Below, piece by piece: positions 24,674-34,504 of a stretch of DNA of 64,000 nt. The notes under the pieces were generated by a model. The model had not been told where the DNA came from. It was given only the letters and a program-made list of their open reading frames with translations, and did not search any database. The DNA is taken from positions 868,001 through 932,000 of the forward strand of contig NZ_LAIJ01000009.1 in assembly GCF_001449115.1 (NCBI RefSeq), written 5' to 3'. Each line of letters starts with the position of its first letter. Positions within the stretch are counted from its first letter, which is position 1. A program made the position numbers and the translations under genes. This DNA is from Occallatibacter gabretensis (GTDB lineage: Bacteria > Acidobacteriota > Terriglobia > Terriglobales > Acidobacteriaceae).

Positions 24674-26860
24674 CTAGTGCGATTCATTCCAGTGATCCGC
24701 GAAAATCTTCGCAATCGTATAGATGCTCTGCATCGGATTCGCACCCACAGAAGTGGGGAAAATGCTCCCGTCGACCACGTAGAGCCCCTTCGTGCCCCAG
24801 ACATGGAAGTCCTGACCAACCACACTGTTCTGTGGAGTCGCGCCCATCTTGTCCGTCGCTTGCATATGCGCAGAGGTCACAATCGACTGGTTTGCGATAA
24901 AACGTAGGCGCTTCTCTACCAATGACGCCTGCTCCAGCGACGTAAATACCTGCGGCTGCATACCGCTCTTAGCGCTGGCCTGCATCTCTCTCGATCCATC
25001 GCCCAGAATATCTTCCGTAGTTGGCAAATAAACCTCTTTCGCTCCAGCCTTGAACATCACGCGAACCGCCTCGGCAAGGCCCTTTGCAAATCGCTTCTTA
25101 TCCGCGTCAGAAAGTGTGTAATCAATCAGCGGCGATCCGCTTGCATCCAGCACAACACGGTTGTTTGCCTGCGGAGTATCGATCAACATCACTCCAAACC
25201 CGGCTAGATCTCGAAAAGACTCGATCATCTCAAGTGAATGCAGCGCCGGTCCCGGACTCATCAACGCAGCATAGAGAGGCTGATCCGCCATCGACTCCAT
25301 CGCATATCCGCGATCAACCAGCCGGTCATCGACATACACCGAAGCCTCCGTCCCCGTCAGGGCGTCGATGTGATGATCAAAGCGTCCCATAATCGGCATC
25401 GAAGGATGCAGCACCACTCCGCGTCCAATCTGGTCATTCTTCACTCCGCTCCGCAACAACACAGTAGGCGACCCCAGAGCTCCCGCGGATAGAATCACGG
25501 TCTTCGCACGCACAGTGAAGGTTGTGCCAGGCGGCAGCTTCAGCCCATTCGGGTCCGCAATCACGCCATCTCCCGACATAGCCGCCCTCATCTGCACTTC
25601 CACTCCGACAGCGCGTTGCTCGCTCCCATTTTGCTCAAACAGTACGCGCCGCACATCCGCATCCGGAATCATGCCCAACGGATTGGTTGTATCTTCAAGA
25701 GCCGCAATTAGAAGCTGGCTCTCAGCCGAGCGCTTATCGGTCACCGGTGAAGGAGACAATCCCGGCCCATACGTATTCAGGCTGTATAGCTTCGGATGCA
25801 ATCCCGACAATCTGGCCCCATCCCACAGCGCGCGATTGTTGAAATTGATCTCACTTTCGCTCAGCGTACGTGTCCCAATCGAACGCTTCACCCACTCGTA
25901 CTCGCGTGCCAGTTCCGTCTGCGTAAATTGATCTGACCCAATCTGACCTGCGCTGCGCCATCCTTCAATCTTCGTGCGGATGGCCTCCGTCGTAGGCGCA
26001 AAGCACAAGTCCACGTTCACCTGCGAACCTCCTCCCACCGCCATCCCATTCCGTATGCGAATCGTCCCATCCATTGAAGTACGCGTGTCGATCAAGTCAT
26101 CAATCAACCGTGTCTCCATCGCGCCCGGAACAACAAACGATCCACGCTCCACCAATAAAACTCGCGCTCCGTTTTTCCGCAACTCATGCGCAAGCACCGA
26201 TCCCGCTGGACCGCTCCCTACAATCACCACATCAATTGCATGTCCGTCTTTCTCTGTAATCTCTTTCTTACTGCTGTCGTACGCCAATCGCGTCGGTGCA
26301 AGATGCGGCGTATGTGATGCCAGGTAGTCAGGCGGCGCATACAAGTTAACCTTCACGCCCGTGAGCGGCTCCTGAATCGCGCCATAGCCTTTAACGATGT
26401 AGAAATTCCGCGCCATCGCCGCCAGCCGTCGAGGCGCATCCTGTGGGCAGCGCTGCATCAAAAAAAGCACTTTCTGCTGTTCGTTTGCATTGAGCGCGGC
26501 AAACGACTTTTCGGCACTTCCTTGAATTTCCTGCGCTATCCCGCAAGCGTTCCCAAAACTGCTTAAGTCTGCAAAGGGCTGCAGCAGTCCCCGGAATGCC
26601 GGCGAGTTCTTCGCTTCCTGCCATATCCCGTCTCGGGCCGCCATCAGCAGTTGCGTCGTCTTGAGATCGTTTGGCAGTTCGTTGACCGGAAGAAACGAAG
26701 CAAATAACGCATCATGCACAGAGCGCAACGCAGTCTCGGGGGAATCACTCTGTCCCGCCTGCGCTCGGATATTGGAAGCGCCTGGCGCGCCGCATATCAT
26801 CACAAACGCACATGAAATTACAAGCGAAATTCGATAAAGCTGACAGCAAATCTTCTGCAT
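24674..26860 (-). CDS. GMC-family FAD oxidoreductase with an N-terminal exported helical domain
   Basis: 728 aa from the ATG at 26860, giving an N-terminal hydrophobic signal (RISLVISCAFVMICG). Residues about 40-140 are a helical domain (LRSVHDALFASFLPVNELP) resembling the small subunit-3 type partner of gluconate 2-dehydrogenases. The FAD-binding motif VVIVGSGPAGSVLAHEL is at 211-227, with VLLVERG next. The C-terminal catalytic region has SAHMQATDKMG and VVDGSIFPTSVGANP. GMC enzymes oxidise alcohols, sugars or sterols; the substrate is unknown. It is divergent from the membrane protein gene at 26912 and 43 nt upstream of the eCIS-core gene. Confidence 0.88.
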   Translation of the reverse strand: MQKICCQLYRISLVISCAFVMICGAPGASNIRAQAGQSDSPETALRSVHDALFASFLPVNELPNDLKTTQLLMAARDGIWQEAKNSPAFRGLLQPFADLSSFGNACGIAQEIQGSAEKSFAALNANEQQKVLFLMQRCPQDAPRRLAAMARNFYIVKGYGAIQEPLTGVKVNLYAPPDYLASHTPHLAPTRLAYDSSKKEITEKDGHAIDVVIVGSGPAGSVLAHELRKNGARVLLVERGSFVVPGAMETRLIDDLIDTRTSMDGTIRIRNGMAVGGGSQVNVDLCFAPTTEAIRTKIEGWRSAGQIGSDQFTQTELAREYEWVKRSIGTRTLSESEINFNNRALWDGARLSGLHPKLYSLNTYGPGLSPSPVTDKRSAESQLLIAALEDTTNPLGMIPDADVRRVLFEQNGSEQRAVGVEVQMRAAMSGDGVIADPNGLKLPPGTTFTVRAKTVILSAGALGSPTVLLRSGVKNDQIGRGVVLHPSMPIMGRFDHHIDALTGTEASVYVDDRLVDRGYAMESMADQPLYAALMSPGPALHSLEMIESFRDLAGFGVMLIDTPQANNRVVLDASGSPLIDYTLSDADKKRFAKGLAEAVRVMFKAGAKEVYLPTTEDILGDGSREMQASAKSGMQPQVFTSLEQASLVEKRLRFIANQSIVTSAHMQATDKMGATPQNSVVGQDFHVWGTKGLYVVDGSIFPTSVGANPMQSIYTIAKIFADHWNESH

Positions 26861-26911
26861 GTGGGGAAGTATATCCCCGCGGTTATATGTTCCTGCGTTA
26901 AGATGTGAGCC

Positions 26912-27316
26912 ATGTCCCGACGCTTTACCACAATCCAGAAATGCAGCTTCGGTTTCGCCCTGCTCTTTCTGTTCGTGTACTCGCTGGACTATGTGCCGGG
27001 CGTCATGGACGCCAATGGCAAGATGTTCGGCCTCTTTTCCATGACAACTTTCGTCGACATCGGTCACCTGGGCCTCGGGCTGCTTGCGCTCATCTCCGGA
27101 TTCATCGGCCCGCGAGCCTCACGTGTCTACTTCTGGTTCCTCGGTCTCTTCTATGCGGCAGATGTCATCATCTACGTCATCAGCCACCTGCATCTGATAT
27201 CACCCGTGACTAACCTGCTGGTGAACCTGCCGCACGCGGTCATTTCTCTCGCGGCATTTCTAATCGCAATCAATGTAGGCAAAAACGTTGGGAACAAACC
27301 CGTCGCGCATGCGTAA
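26912..27316 (+). CDS. Small four-helix membrane protein (DUF4383-like)
   Basis: 134 aa with four hydrophobic segments at about 12-30, 45-65, 72-92 and 103-125. The pattern GLFSMTTFVDIGHLGLGLLA and the ending ISLAAFLIAIN are typical of small DUF4383-like membrane proteins of unknown function. It overlaps the following gene by 8 nt, so the two are probably translated together. It is divergent from the GMC oxidoreductase, with only about 50 nt between the starts. Confidence 0.65.
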   Translation: MSRRFTTIQKCSFGFALLFLFVYSLDYVPGVMDANGKMFGLFSMTTFVDIGHLGLGLLALISGFIGPRASRVYFWFLGLFYAADVIIYVISHLHLISPVTNLLVNLPHAVISLAAFLIAINVGKNVGNKPVAHA

Positions 27317-28424
27317 GTTGATTCGCTGGGCAGTGCGCCTGCTAGCGTGCGTCTTCCTCTTTGCACTGACAGTGACCGTCATTTTCATCGTTCACTGCCG
27401 TCCCACAAGGCTGTCCTTCAGCCCCACTCCAGAAACGCTGCGCCATCCCGCCCAGGCCGCAGGCATTGATAATTACGCGCGCCCAGAGGTCGATACTTTC
27501 TATACCTATCCCGAGTGGTACATCGTATGGAGCTACCAGTCAAAGGCAGACTTTCAGCGCAATCATCTTCCCTCCGGCTACTCATACTTCGGCGACATAG
27601 GCCAGTTCTGGCAGGCATACTGCTGCGTCTATGCCGCCAGCCGCACCAGCTATCCATTCCCCGCAGGCGATCACATCATGCTCGCCGTCATCGGCTCATC
27701 CTTCTCAGTGGAGTACTTCCTCAAAGGTCTGTATGAGGAAACGATAGGACGGCTTAGCGAAATGACCAGCCATCATCAGCAAGTGGCGGAGGATATTTAC
27801 GCAGCCCAGGTTGCAGAGAACTATGCCGAGTTCGTTCACATCCGCCCGTTCTATGAGTTTTCCTTCGCTCATGCGCTGCACGGTCTGTGGAAGGAAACGC
27901 CATTCCTCACCACCCACCTTGCGCGCACCATCGAACGCCGCGCATGGCTCACTCTCGACTACTCAGTAGAAGCTTTTTACTGCGAAATCATTGAGCTCGG
28001 AACCCATGCAACATACGGCTTCGAAGATACAACCACCGATGCGTGGATCGAGTTTCCACCTTCAGACACCCCACTGACCTCCACATCGCCGGCTTCTTTT
28101 AAGCTTCTCCGCGATCTCGGAAACCGTCAGGCGATCGTTCAGATTCCCCGCTACCAGGAGTTCACCTCCGTGGCGCAGAATCTCATCCATAATGGAGTTC
28201 GCTTCCATCAGATCGCAGGTAACGAGCTCATCGTCATCTCAGCCATCGCTCCGGCTTCCTGGGCAAACCACGTTCTCAATCTTCAGCTGCTGATCTCTCA
28301 GCCACTGATCGTTAACCCAGACAACACGCGTAGTGTTCTTCTGTGCAGAGTCTCTGACCTCCCCACCATTCTGCCCCTGCTGGAAAGCCAGGGACTCAAG
28401 ATAGAGCACTTGTACGATTACTGA
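27309..28424 (+). CDS. Hypothetical protein with one N-terminal membrane helix
   Basis: 371 aa from the ATG at 27309 (MRKLIRWAVRLLACVFLFAL), overlapping the preceding gene. One transmembrane or uncleaved signal helix (8-30) is followed by a soluble domain rich in aromatic residues: FYTYPEWYIVWSYQSKADF, YSYFGDIGQFWQAYCCVYA and EFSFAHALHGLWKETPFLT. I believe it belongs to a conserved family of unknown function, but I cannot name it. The conserved His, Tyr and Glu residues could indicate an enzyme. It probably works with the upstream membrane protein. Confidence 0.6.
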   Translation: MRKLIRWAVRLLACVFLFALTVTVIFIVHCRPTRLSFSPTPETLRHPAQAAGIDNYARPEVDTFYTYPEWYIVWSYQSKADFQRNHLPSGYSYFGDIGQFWQAYCCVYAASRTSYPFPAGDHIMLAVIGSSFSVEYFLKGLYEETIGRLSEMTSHHQQVAEDIYAAQVAENYAEFVHIRPFYEFSFAHALHGLWKETPFLTTHLARTIERRAWLTLDYSVEAFYCEIIELGTHATYGFEDTTTDAWIEFPPSDTPLTSTSPASFKLLRDLGNRQAIVQIPRYQEFTSVAQNLIHNGVRFHQIAGNELIVISAIAPASWANHVLNLQLLISQPLIVNPDNTRSVLLCRVSDLPTILPLLESQGLKIEHLYDY

Positions 28425-28436
28425 CGCGGATCTCCA

Positions 28437-28570
28437 TTACGAAAGTCCATTGTCCTTTCGTGCAAAATCCCTTTCAGATAATTTGCGTGCAATTAACCCC
28501 AAATATGCTTTACTCATAATGAGCAGAAAAAAGCCACGGCCCGAACCTTTACCGGTTCGGGCCGTTCTCT
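28437..28570 (+). repeat. Two-box/hairpin intergenic element, copy B
   Basis: TTGCGT (28483-28488), 26 nt, CATAAT (28515-28520), GAGCAG, an A-run, and an 11-bp hairpin CGGCCCGAACC/GGTTCGGGCCG (28537-28547 with 28554-28564) followed by TTCTCTTTT. The head AAAGTCCATTGTCCTTTCGT is at about 28443-28462. It is the closest relative of copy A. Between the genes ending at 28424 and 29095 I see only this element, two palindromes and the 99-bp repeat. Confidence 0.8.
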
Positions 28571-28606
28571 TTTCCGCACTATCATGCCGCGATGCACGAA
28601 GGGTAG

Positions 28607-28662
28607 GCCGGGGATTTATCCCCGGCAATAAATTCAGCTGAATGGCTGGGGGCTTTAGCCCC
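28607..28662. repeat. Pair of REP-like GC-rich palindromes
   Basis: GCCGGGGATTTATCCCCGGC (28607-28626) and GGGGCTTTAGCCCC (28649-28662). The second is identical to the palindrome at 11389-11402, and both sites have the same spacing style of two hairpins about 25 nt apart. Confidence 0.7.
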
Positions 28663-28854
28663 TGAGGTATGCTTTTCCTCCTCGAGGTCGAATATAAATT
28701 TTGTCGAACTTCGGTAACCAAGTCACATAAATATATAAAAATAATTGAGTTAAACCCATGAAACATGTTACATTCACTTTTCCAAACCCGACCGTTCTGC
28801 CTCAATACCGGTGCGAAACCGCCTTTCATTCACCCCAAAACCACCCCGCTACGC

Positions 28855-29065
28855 AGCAGCACAGTCCAGGAATAAAGATCGCATGAAGATTTCAGACCCA
28901 AATCGGGCCACTCCCCGCAACCCGCAGAAACAGAACCACTTCCAAACCATGCAGCCTGCACAGTCTCAGAATGAAGATCGCATAAAGATTTCTATAAAGA
29001 CTGTGCTCTTCGCCCCAACCCGCACAATCCAAACCACTTCGGAATCAAGCCTGCACAGGGTAGCT
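28855..29065 (+). repeat. Dispersed ~99-bp repeat, two tandem units, copy B
   Basis: Nearly identical to 22216-22430 over two units, including CAACCCGCAGAAACAGAACC and the stem GCACAGTC/GACTGTGC around AAGATCGCATAAAGATTTC. It lies downstream of element copy B, as in copy A, so the two parts travel together. Confidence 0.8.
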
Positions 29066-29094
29066 CGAATCTCGCCAACTCAAACTAAGCCAGC

Positions 29095-30084
29095 TCAAAT
29101 CACCCCAGCCAGATATGTCTCCGTCAGCTCAACCACCCTGGCCCCGCCAGTTTCGAGCACCGCCGGCGAGAGCGCCAGCACCGGGCATTGCGCCTCAGCC
29201 ATCACGCGATACACCACCCCATGCCGTGAAATCGCAGAAAAAGCCGACGCCCCATACGCCCCCATCACGATCAGGTCCGCATTCAGCGCCCGGCTCTGGT
29301 CAATCAGCTTCTGAGCCGGCTCACCCGGCGTCACCACCGGCTGTGGATGCACCTTCTGCCTCAGCCGCATCGGCACCATATCCAGCATCAGGGCTTCGAT
29401 CTCTCCAACGCACCGGTTCGCCAGCACATCCTTGCACTCCTGTGCACGAATCACATGCTGCAGTATCAACCGCGCATGCAGCCGATCAGCAATCTCAGCA
29501 GCAAACGCCACCACCGGCGCCCCTGTCGCCACATGGCTCACCGCGCACAGCACCATCCGCGGCCCAAACCCCTGCGGCGGATGACCCGTAACCTCGGGCC
29601 CGACAATCAAAACCGGGACATGCGCCCGCCGCAGCACGGACTCCGCCACCGAACCAATCAGCAGCTTTCCAATATGTCCCGGCGCATGAGTCCCAACAAC
29701 AATCCGCCCCGCACCAGTCTCCCGCGCCGCCTCAAGAATTTCATCCGCAGCATTGCCCTGCCGCACCACCACACGGCAAGAAACTCCAGCAGCCCGCGCC
29801 CGACGCGCCAGTGGAGCCAATGCCCGAGCCTCAGCCCGCTGCACCGAGCCCGGCTCAATATATCCAAGGCTAGCCACCAAATCCGCGCCCACGCCACCAT
29901 CCCCTCCGGCGCTCAAAGCCCCAGGAATCGACGGTGCCTCCCACGCATGGAAAAGGATCAAAGAAGCGCGGCTATCCACAGCCTGAGCTAAGGCATAAGA
30001 AAACGCTTCTTCGTTAGCTGGAACTTCTGCTGCAAAGAGAATGACGCCGGGCTTACTCCACTCCGGCCTGAGGATAGCTGCCAT
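29095..30084 (-). CDS. Universal stress protein with two Usp domains
   Basis: 329 aa from the ATG at 30084, preceded by GAGGAGG at good spacing; longer upstream frames are rejected. Two tandem UspA-like domains are visible. The first has GAGRIVVGTHAPGHIGKLLIG-like ATP-binding residues (G-x2-G-x9-G-S-V-A), the second NADLIVMGAYGASAFSA. The first domain fits the ATP-binding Usp type better; the second ends ISRHGVVYRVMAEAQCPVLAL. Such tandem proteins are stress- or starvation-related, with no defined reaction. Confidence 0.88.
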   Translation of the reverse strand: MAAILRPEWSKPGVILFAAEVPANEEAFSYALAQAVDSRASLILFHAWEAPSIPGALSAGGDGGVGADLVASLGYIEPGSVQRAEARALAPLARRARAAGVSCRVVVRQGNAADEILEAARETGAGRIVVGTHAPGHIGKLLIGSVAESVLRRAHVPVLIVGPEVTGHPPQGFGPRMVLCAVSHVATGAPVVAFAAEIADRLHARLILQHVIRAQECKDVLANRCVGEIEALMLDMVPMRLRQKVHPQPVVTPGEPAQKLIDQSRALNADLIVMGAYGASAFSAISRHGVVYRVMAEAQCPVLALSPAVLETGGARVVELTETYLAGVI

Positions 30085-30325
30085 GGAGAACCTCCTCGCA
30101 ATGCGAGTAGTTGGCTGAATTGTGAAAGTGAACACTGACGGGCGGCTTTGGGGGAAACCGCTCCCGGCAAATCACGCTTATCTGCGCGATAGGACGCAAA
30201 CTGCAGAAAAAGGTTGCCTGAAAATAGAAATAAAGCGCAGCGGCAAAAGCAAAGCGAGTCCTAATCCCCGCTTCGTATAATCGGAGAACAGATTTTTCCC
30301 TGCATTTTCACTGGAGGTTTGCTGC

Positions 30326-32593
30326 GTGTTTTCTTTCCGCTCTATATGTGTGTCTGCGGCGCTGGTATGCGCTGCTTTGTCCCTGCCCGCTCCGGCCGCT
30401 GCGCAGACGCCAGACCTGCACAGCCAGCTAGACGCGCTGTTTAACAAAGGTGGTTACGGCCCCCATGGCGTGCAAATGGAGTGGCAGGCGGATGGAGAAA
30501 GCTACGCCATTCTGGAGCCGGCAGCGAACGGCAAGGGAATCGATATCGCCGCCTATGACCCGGCCACAGGTAAAAGGAGCGTGCTCGTTTCCGCCGCGCA
30601 GCTTATACCGCAGGGGGCAAGCGCACCGCTACAGATTCACGGCTACTCATGGTCAGCAGACCGCAAGAAGATGCTCATCTTTACCAACTCCAAGCGCGTG
30701 TGGCGGCAAAACACTCGCGGCGACTATTGGGTTTACGACCCCGGCGCAGGGAAACTTTTTAAGCTGGGCGGTGATGCGCCCGAGTCTTCATTGATGTTTG
30801 CCACCTTCTCCCCAGATGGCTCGAAAGTAGCCTGGGTGCAGAAAAGCAATCTGTACGTGGAGGACCTGGCCACGGAGAAGATCACGCAGCTCACGACCGA
30901 TGGCTCGGAGGACATCATCAACGGCACCTCCGATTGGGTAAGCGAAGAAGAGCTGGACCTGCGCAACTGCTTCCGCTGGAGCCCCGATGGGCAGTCGATC
31001 GCGTACTGGCAATTCGACCAGAGCGGCGTAGGCGAATACACGTTAATCAACGACACCGCAGCCGAGTACCCGTCGACCTTCAAGTACAAGTATCCGCAGC
31101 CGGGAACCACAAACTCCGCGGTACGCGCGGGCGTAGTAAGCGTAGGCGGCGGCCCAACAACATGGATCAAGCTCGAAGGCGACCCACGCCAGAATTACAT
31201 CGTTCGCATGGAGTGGGCCGGCAACTCGCAGCAGGTCATGCTGGAATACCTCAACCGCCTGCAGCAGGACGGAAAAGTCATGCTGGCTGAAGCAAAGACG
31301 GGCACAGCAAAGCTCTTCTTTGAAGATACAGACAAGGCATGGGTTGATATTGTTCCGCTGGATTGGATTCATAACGGCTCCGGCAAGGAAGCGGACCTGC
31401 TGTGGATCAGCGAGCGCGATGGCTGGCGGCACGCGTGGCGCGTGGATCGCAAAACCGGCCAGGCAAAAAAGATCACGAACTTTGATGGCGACGTGATCTC
31501 TGTGCAGGCCATCGATAATGCCGGCGGGTGGCTTTACTTCATGGCCTCACCGGATGATCCGATTCGCGAGTACCTGTACCGCGCCAAACTGGACGGGACA
31601 GGCAAACCGGAGCGCGTAACCCCAGCAGATCAGCCGGGTGCGCACAGGTACGAAATCTCGCCGAATGCCAAGTGGGCGGTGCATACCTACAGCACCTTCA
31701 CGCAGCCCAATCGGATTGAGATTGTGAGCCTGCCCGACCACAAATCTGCCCGCGTGCTGGAGTCGAACGAGGCGCTGGCAAAGAAGGTCAAGCCGCTGCT
31801 GCCCAATCCGCCAGAGTTCTTCAAGGTTCCCGTGGCGAACGGCGTGGTGCTGGACGGCTACATGCTCAAACCGCCGGACTTTGACCCCACAAAGAAGTAC
31901 CCCGTGCTGACCTATATTTACGGTGAACCGGCGGGAGCCACAGTGCGCGACGGCTGGCAGGGAACGCGCGGACTCTTTCATGCAGCGCTCGCGCAGCAGG
32001 GCTACATCATCGTAAGTTTTGACAACGAGGGCACACCTTCTCCCAAAGGTAGAGAGTGGCGCAAGTCGATCTACGGTGCGGTAGGCGTGCTGGCTTCCGC
32101 ACAGCAGGCAGAAGCGATTCAGTGGCTGGCGAAGCAGCACAGCTATATCGACTCGTCCCGGATGGCAATCTGGGGCTGGAGCGGCGGCGGATCGCAAACC
32201 CTCGGGATCATGTTCCGCAACCCTGGCGTCTACGCAGCAGGCATCGCCGTCGCACCGGTGGCCGATGAAGCTCATTACGACACGATTTATCAGGAGCGCT
32301 ACATGGGCCTGCCGGAGCAGAATGTGAAGGGCTACCATGATGGCTCACCCATCAACTTTGCCGACGGACTCCAGGGACATTTGCTGGTGATACACGGCTC
32401 CGGCGATGACAACGTTCATTACCAGGGTACGGAGCTGCTCATCAATAAATTCATCGAGCTGGGCAAACCCTTCGACTTCATGGATTATCCCAACCGCTCA
32501 CATGGGATCTTTGAGGGACGCGGCACCAGCTACCACCTCATGAGCCTGATTGCGCGCTACCTCGAAGACCACGTACCTCCCGGACCCAGATAA
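30326..32593 (+). CDS. Secreted dipeptidyl peptidase IV (S9B family)
   Basis: 755 aa. The signal peptide ends at PAPAAAQ (about residue 27). Residues about 40-480 form the eight-bladed propeller, including the SEEELDLRNCFRWSPDG segment with the Glu pair that binds the free N-terminus of substrates. The hydrolase domain contains Ser619 in WGWSGGG, Asp694 in HGSGDDNVHYQ and His726 in NRSHGIFEG. It removes X-Pro or X-Ala dipeptides from peptides in the periplasm. It forms an operon with the amidase gene 13 nt downstream, suggesting joint use of peptides or amides as nutrients. Confidence 0.94.
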   Translation: MFSFRSICVSAALVCAALSLPAPAAAQTPDLHSQLDALFNKGGYGPHGVQMEWQADGESYAILEPAANGKGIDIAAYDPATGKRSVLVSAAQLIPQGASAPLQIHGYSWSADRKKMLIFTNSKRVWRQNTRGDYWVYDPGAGKLFKLGGDAPESSLMFATFSPDGSKVAWVQKSNLYVEDLATEKITQLTTDGSEDIINGTSDWVSEEELDLRNCFRWSPDGQSIAYWQFDQSGVGEYTLINDTAAEYPSTFKYKYPQPGTTNSAVRAGVVSVGGGPTTWIKLEGDPRQNYIVRMEWAGNSQQVMLEYLNRLQQDGKVMLAEAKTGTAKLFFEDTDKAWVDIVPLDWIHNGSGKEADLLWISERDGWRHAWRVDRKTGQAKKITNFDGDVISVQAIDNAGGWLYFMASPDDPIREYLYRAKLDGTGKPERVTPADQPGAHRYEISPNAKWAVHTYSTFTQPNRIEIVSLPDHKSARVLESNEALAKKVKPLLPNPPEFFKVPVANGVVLDGYMLKPPDFDPTKKYPVLTYIYGEPAGATVRDGWQGTRGLFHAALAQQGYIIVSFDNEGTPSPKGREWRKSIYGAVGVLASAQQAEAIQWLAKQHSYIDSSRMAIWGWSGGGSQTLGIMFRNPGVYAAGIAVAPVADEAHYDTIYQERYMGLPEQNVKGYHDGSPINFADGLQGHLLVIHGSGDDNVHYQGTELLINKFIELGKPFDFMDYPNRSHGIFEGRGTSYHLMSLIARYLEDHVPPGPR

Positions 32594-32606
32594 GGAGCAA
32601 GATAAG

Positions 32607-34430
32607 ATGACAGCCTCACGACGGGAATTTCTTGCACTCAGCTCCATGGGAGCGCTCGTAGCGGCGCTTCCTGAGAGCCTTGCCGCGCAAGCGGCTGGAC
32701 AGGTTCCAGGCCAGCAACCACAGAATCAGGTCACACCCGGTGCGCCAACGGCCTTTGGAACTTCGCCCGCCACGGGCCCACAGGTTTCAACTGAAACATT
32801 CGTCCAAGCGGAAAAGCTCGTCCGTGTGGAAATGACGGCAGCCGATCGTGCGCAGGCCGCTGGCAATTGGCGCGAGGCGATGGCGGGGCTCTATGAGCTG
32901 CGTACAGGACCGCGCAAATTGGCGCTCGAAGACTCACTCTCGCCTGCGACGGTGTGGAACCCCGCCATCCCCGGCATCACGCTGAAACCGCGGCCGAAAC
33001 TCTTTGTTCGCAGCGCGGACTCTAACACCCCGTTGCCCACAAGCGAAGAAGCCATTGCCTATGCGCCCGTCGCGCAGCTCTCGCGCTGGATCGAAGCACG
33101 CAAGCTGACTTCTACGCAGCTGACAGAGATTTATCTCAGGCGCATCGACCGCTTCGATCCCAAGCTGCACTGCATGATTACCGTAACGCGCGATCATGCG
33201 CTGGAGCAGGCCCGCAAAGCCGACGCTGAGATTGCAGCAGGACATTATCGTGGGCCGCTGCACGGAATTCCCTGGGGAGCGAAGGATCTGCTCGACACTG
33301 CTGGAATCCCGACGACCTATGGCGCAGAGCCCTTCCGCAACCGCGTCCCGAAGAAAAATGCAGCCGTCGCGCAGCGCCTGAATGACGCTGGTGCGGTGCT
33401 GATTGCCAAGCTCAGCATGGGAGCGCTGGCGCTGAACGACATCTGGTTCGGTGGCCAGACAATGAACCCGTGGTTGCTGGAAGAGGGCGCGTCGGGCTCA
33501 AGCGCAGGGCCGGGAGCATCGACAGCTGCAGGCCTTGTGGCATTCGCGATCGGCTCGGAGACAGGCGGATCAATTGTCAGCCCTTCCATGCGTTGCGGCG
33601 TGACCGGCCTGCGTCCCACGTATGGCCGCGTGCCGCGCACCGGAGCCATGACGCTTTGCTGGTCTCTGGACAAGCTCGGGCCAATGGCGCGCAGCGTAGA
33701 AGACACAATTCTGGTGCTGAATGCCATCAGTGGACCCGATGCGGGTGACACTGCCAGCGTGCCGAGCGGACTGAGCTTCAACGCAGAGGCCAACGTGAAA
33801 GGCTTGCGGCTGGGATACCTTCCGACATGGATGAAAGAAACACCGGCGACAGATGTGGACCGCGCCGCATTGGAAACAGCAAAGAAGCTCGGCATGGAGC
33901 TGGTAGAGATCTCGATTCCCGACTGGCCTTACGACTCGCTGAACCTCATCCTCTTTGCAGAGGCCGCAGCAGCTTTTGAAGAGCTGACACTTTCGCACAA
34001 AGTCGACGAGTTGAAAGCGCAGGTGCCGGATGCATGGCCCAACACCTTCCGTCAGGCGCGCTTTTTATCGGCGGTCGATTTCGTCCAGACGGACCGCTTC
34101 CGCCGCAAGGTAGCGGAAGAGATGGCCAGGGTCTTCGAGAAGGTAGACCTGCTGCTCGTGCCTTCGCTGCGCGACGAGATGCTGGTAATTACGAACAACA
34201 CCGGGCATCCTTCGCTGACGTTGCGCGCTGGATGGGTAAAGGTCTCCGAGGCACGCAGCGACTGGGCGCCGGACCCAAAGCATCCATTGCCGAAGTTCTC
34301 CCCGCCGCGCCGCGTTCCGCATGGGATCACGCTCATCGGCAGGCTCTTCGATGAGGGGACTCTGGCACAGGCAGGCATGGCACTTGAGGCAGCATTTGGC
34401 GTAGCTGGCGCGCATCCGCCGGGCTTCTAA
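32607..34430 (+). CDS. Exported amidase (amidase signature family)
   Basis: 607 aa from the ATG at 32607 with AAGGAG upstream. The N-terminus SRREFLALSS is a twin-arginine-like signal. The amidase signature Ser-cisSer-Lys triad is Lys226 (WGAKDLLD), Ser298 (GASGSSAG) and Ser322 (ETGGSIVSP). It is related in sequence to GatA but exported and standing alone without GatB/GatC, so it is a hydrolase, not the tRNA amidotransferase. The N-terminal 110 residues before the amidase core are unusual and have no recognised domain. Likely substrates are peptide or aryl amides. Confidence 0.9.
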   Translation: MTASRREFLALSSMGALVAALPESLAAQAAGQVPGQQPQNQVTPGAPTAFGTSPATGPQVSTETFVQAEKLVRVEMTAADRAQAAGNWREAMAGLYELRTGPRKLALEDSLSPATVWNPAIPGITLKPRPKLFVRSADSNTPLPTSEEAIAYAPVAQLSRWIEARKLTSTQLTEIYLRRIDRFDPKLHCMITVTRDHALEQARKADAEIAAGHYRGPLHGIPWGAKDLLDTAGIPTTYGAEPFRNRVPKKNAAVAQRLNDAGAVLIAKLSMGALALNDIWFGGQTMNPWLLEEGASGSSAGPGASTAAGLVAFAIGSETGGSIVSPSMRCGVTGLRPTYGRVPRTGAMTLCWSLDKLGPMARSVEDTILVLNAISGPDAGDTASVPSGLSFNAEANVKGLRLGYLPTWMKETPATDVDRAALETAKKLGMELVEISIPDWPYDSLNLILFAEAAAAFEELTLSHKVDELKAQVPDAWPNTFRQARFLSAVDFVQTDRFRRKVAEEMARVFEKVDLLLVPSLRDEMLVITNNTGHPSLTLRAGWVKVSEARSDWAPDPKHPLPKFSPPRRVPHGITLIGRLFDEGTLAQAGMALEAAFGVAGAHPPGF

Positions 34431-34504
34431 GCACCGTACCCGGCAGCATAGGAACGTGGTATGCTGCGGTCACTGCAAGCTGAACCTCACCTGGAGAAAT
34501 TAGC

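Noticed and set aside
28425..29094. Small protein genes within the intergenic repeats near 28.5 and 22.1 kb
   Set aside because: The short frames are not shared between the repeat copies, while the nucleotide boxes and hairpins are. This points to a non-coding role.
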